21,170 nt of DNA from a virus: positions 1 to 21,170 of IMG/VR virus record IMGVR_UViG_3300007234_000137. One strand, written 5' to 3'. The position numbers were made by a program, and so were the translations under genes. The notes below the pieces were generated by a model. It ran no database searches and was not told the DNA's origin. It worked only from the letters and a program-made list of their open reading frames with translations. Shown here piece by piece: positions 20,772 to 21,170 of this stretch (position 1 is the stretch's first letter; each line of letters begins with the position of its first letter).

Positions 20772-21170
20772 TTAAAGAACTGACTTATAATATTGCTCTA
20801 CTCTATCAAACCATTTGCCCAACCACTTGTCGTAATCATCTATTTCAAAGGTTTGATATTCATTATTCTGTGTGCATATAAAGATACGACCCGTGCGTAT
20901 ATCTGTGTCAAATAACTTGTTGTGTGCCTCCGCATAGGCCACTAACTGTAGGAAATAGTCCTCCACCCATTCCGCCTTCTTTAGTTTGCGTGCCTGTTTG
21001 AAATCCATTATGGCAGGTGCACCGTTGTACACGCCCACGAGATCCGTGGTGCCCGCATACAGTTCCGGATAGTAGAGATTGATCTCTGACCCCCATACCT
21101 CGTCCACGCCCTTCAAACCGTGCTCGATGATCACATTGGCCATCTCGTGTGCCTTCTGCTGTATGAGATT
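20772..21170 (-). CDS. PD-(D/E)XK nuclease, RecB/Cas4-like, 3' part only
   Basis: The frame stays open to the window edge, giving 132 residues that begin NLIQQKAHEMANVII. An internal Met at 21143 is unlikely to be the true start. The core reads WGSEINLYYPELYAGTTDLVG, then APAIMDFKQARKLKK, then QLVAYAEAHN. This is the E...GxxD...DxK...QxxxY order of RecB-family and Cas4-like exonucleases, with Asp and Lys of the active site present. Such phage nucleases degrade linear DNA or process recombination ends. The gene ends directly before the late promoter of the tailspike. Confidence 0.85.
   Translation of the reverse strand, partial: NLIQQKAHEMANVIIEHGLKGVDEVWGSEINLYYPELYAGTTDLVGVYNGAPAIMDFKQARKLKKAEWVEDYFLQLVAYAEAHNKLFDTDIRTGRIFICTQNNEYQTFEIDDYDKWLGKWFDRVEQYYKSVL

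Noticed and set aside
1-21170. CRISPR array, insertion sequence, integrase or attachment site
   Set aside because: No regularly spaced direct repeats, transposase, recombinase or tRNA-end duplication is visible.

Overview
The window looks like part of the genome of a T4-like marine myovirus. The best guess for the host is a SAR11-type alphaproteobacterium (pelagimyophage-like). Every gene I can support lies on the minus strand. Genes are packed with 1-8 nt overlaps. The DNA is AT-rich, and T4-type late promoter boxes (TATAAATA) precede structural genes. Markers of the phage type are class Ia ribonucleotide reductase (nrdA, nrdB), a PAAR spike-tip protein, a GTG-started tailspike, an ATP-dependent DNA ligase and a RecB/Cas4-like nuclease. 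The host is inferred from a circularly permuted (two-piece) tmRNA gene and from envelope proteins resembling the rickettsial 17-kDa antigen. A cyanobacterial host cannot be fully excluded, because cyanobacteria also have permuted tmRNAs.

Layout in order of transcription, from high to low coordinates. (1) 21170-19145: 3' part of a PD-(D/E)XK nuclease, then a late promoter and a pectate-lyase-fold tailspike. (2) 19050-14508: an SGNH-like protein, nrdA, nrdB with its own consensus promoter, and a 48-residue acidic protein. (3) 14473-12969: PAAR protein and a 403-residue probable virion protein. (4) 12920-12611: a phage-borne permuted ssrA gene with its own promoter. (5) 12605-9415: a coupled set of glycosyltransferase-like, isochorismatase-like and SGNH-like genes, a small helical protein and a further SGNH-like gene. 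(6) 9390-5187: an Sm-like small protein, then a structured leader and a coupled set of ParB-like protein, PD-(D/E)XK nuclease, EHPIP-motif protein, DNA ligase and a small membrane protein. (7) 5190-3280: small proteins of unknown role. (8) 3207-303: a membrane-anchored Bax-like glucosaminidase, two unknown small proteins, a short secreted or membrane peptide, an LPP20-like lipoprotein and two proteins with a 17-kDa-antigen-like C-terminus. (9) 265-1: start of a late gene cut by the window edge.

Two things stand out. One is the permuted tmRNA. Both tRNA-like halves, a G3.U alanine identity pair, a 25-residue tag ending in LAA and a double stop codon can be read directly. The tag is long and its coding sequence contains a large hairpin. 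The other is a recurring promoter form, near-consensus TTGACA/TATAAT with a 16-17 bp spacer, in which the start codon lies only 5-9 nt after the -10 box with no Shine-Dalgarno sequence. This implies leaderless or nearly leaderless mRNAs for several genes, including nrdB.

Inferred division of labour: nrdAB, the ligase and the nucleases serve DNA supply and processing. The PAAR protein, tailspike and neighbours build the virion. The Bax-like enzyme and the membrane and lipoprotein genes act on the host envelope. The glycosyltransferase/SGNH group probably modifies glycans. ssrA may keep translation running, or retarget proteolysis, during infection. No tRNA gene, CRISPR array, insertion sequence or integrase is visible.
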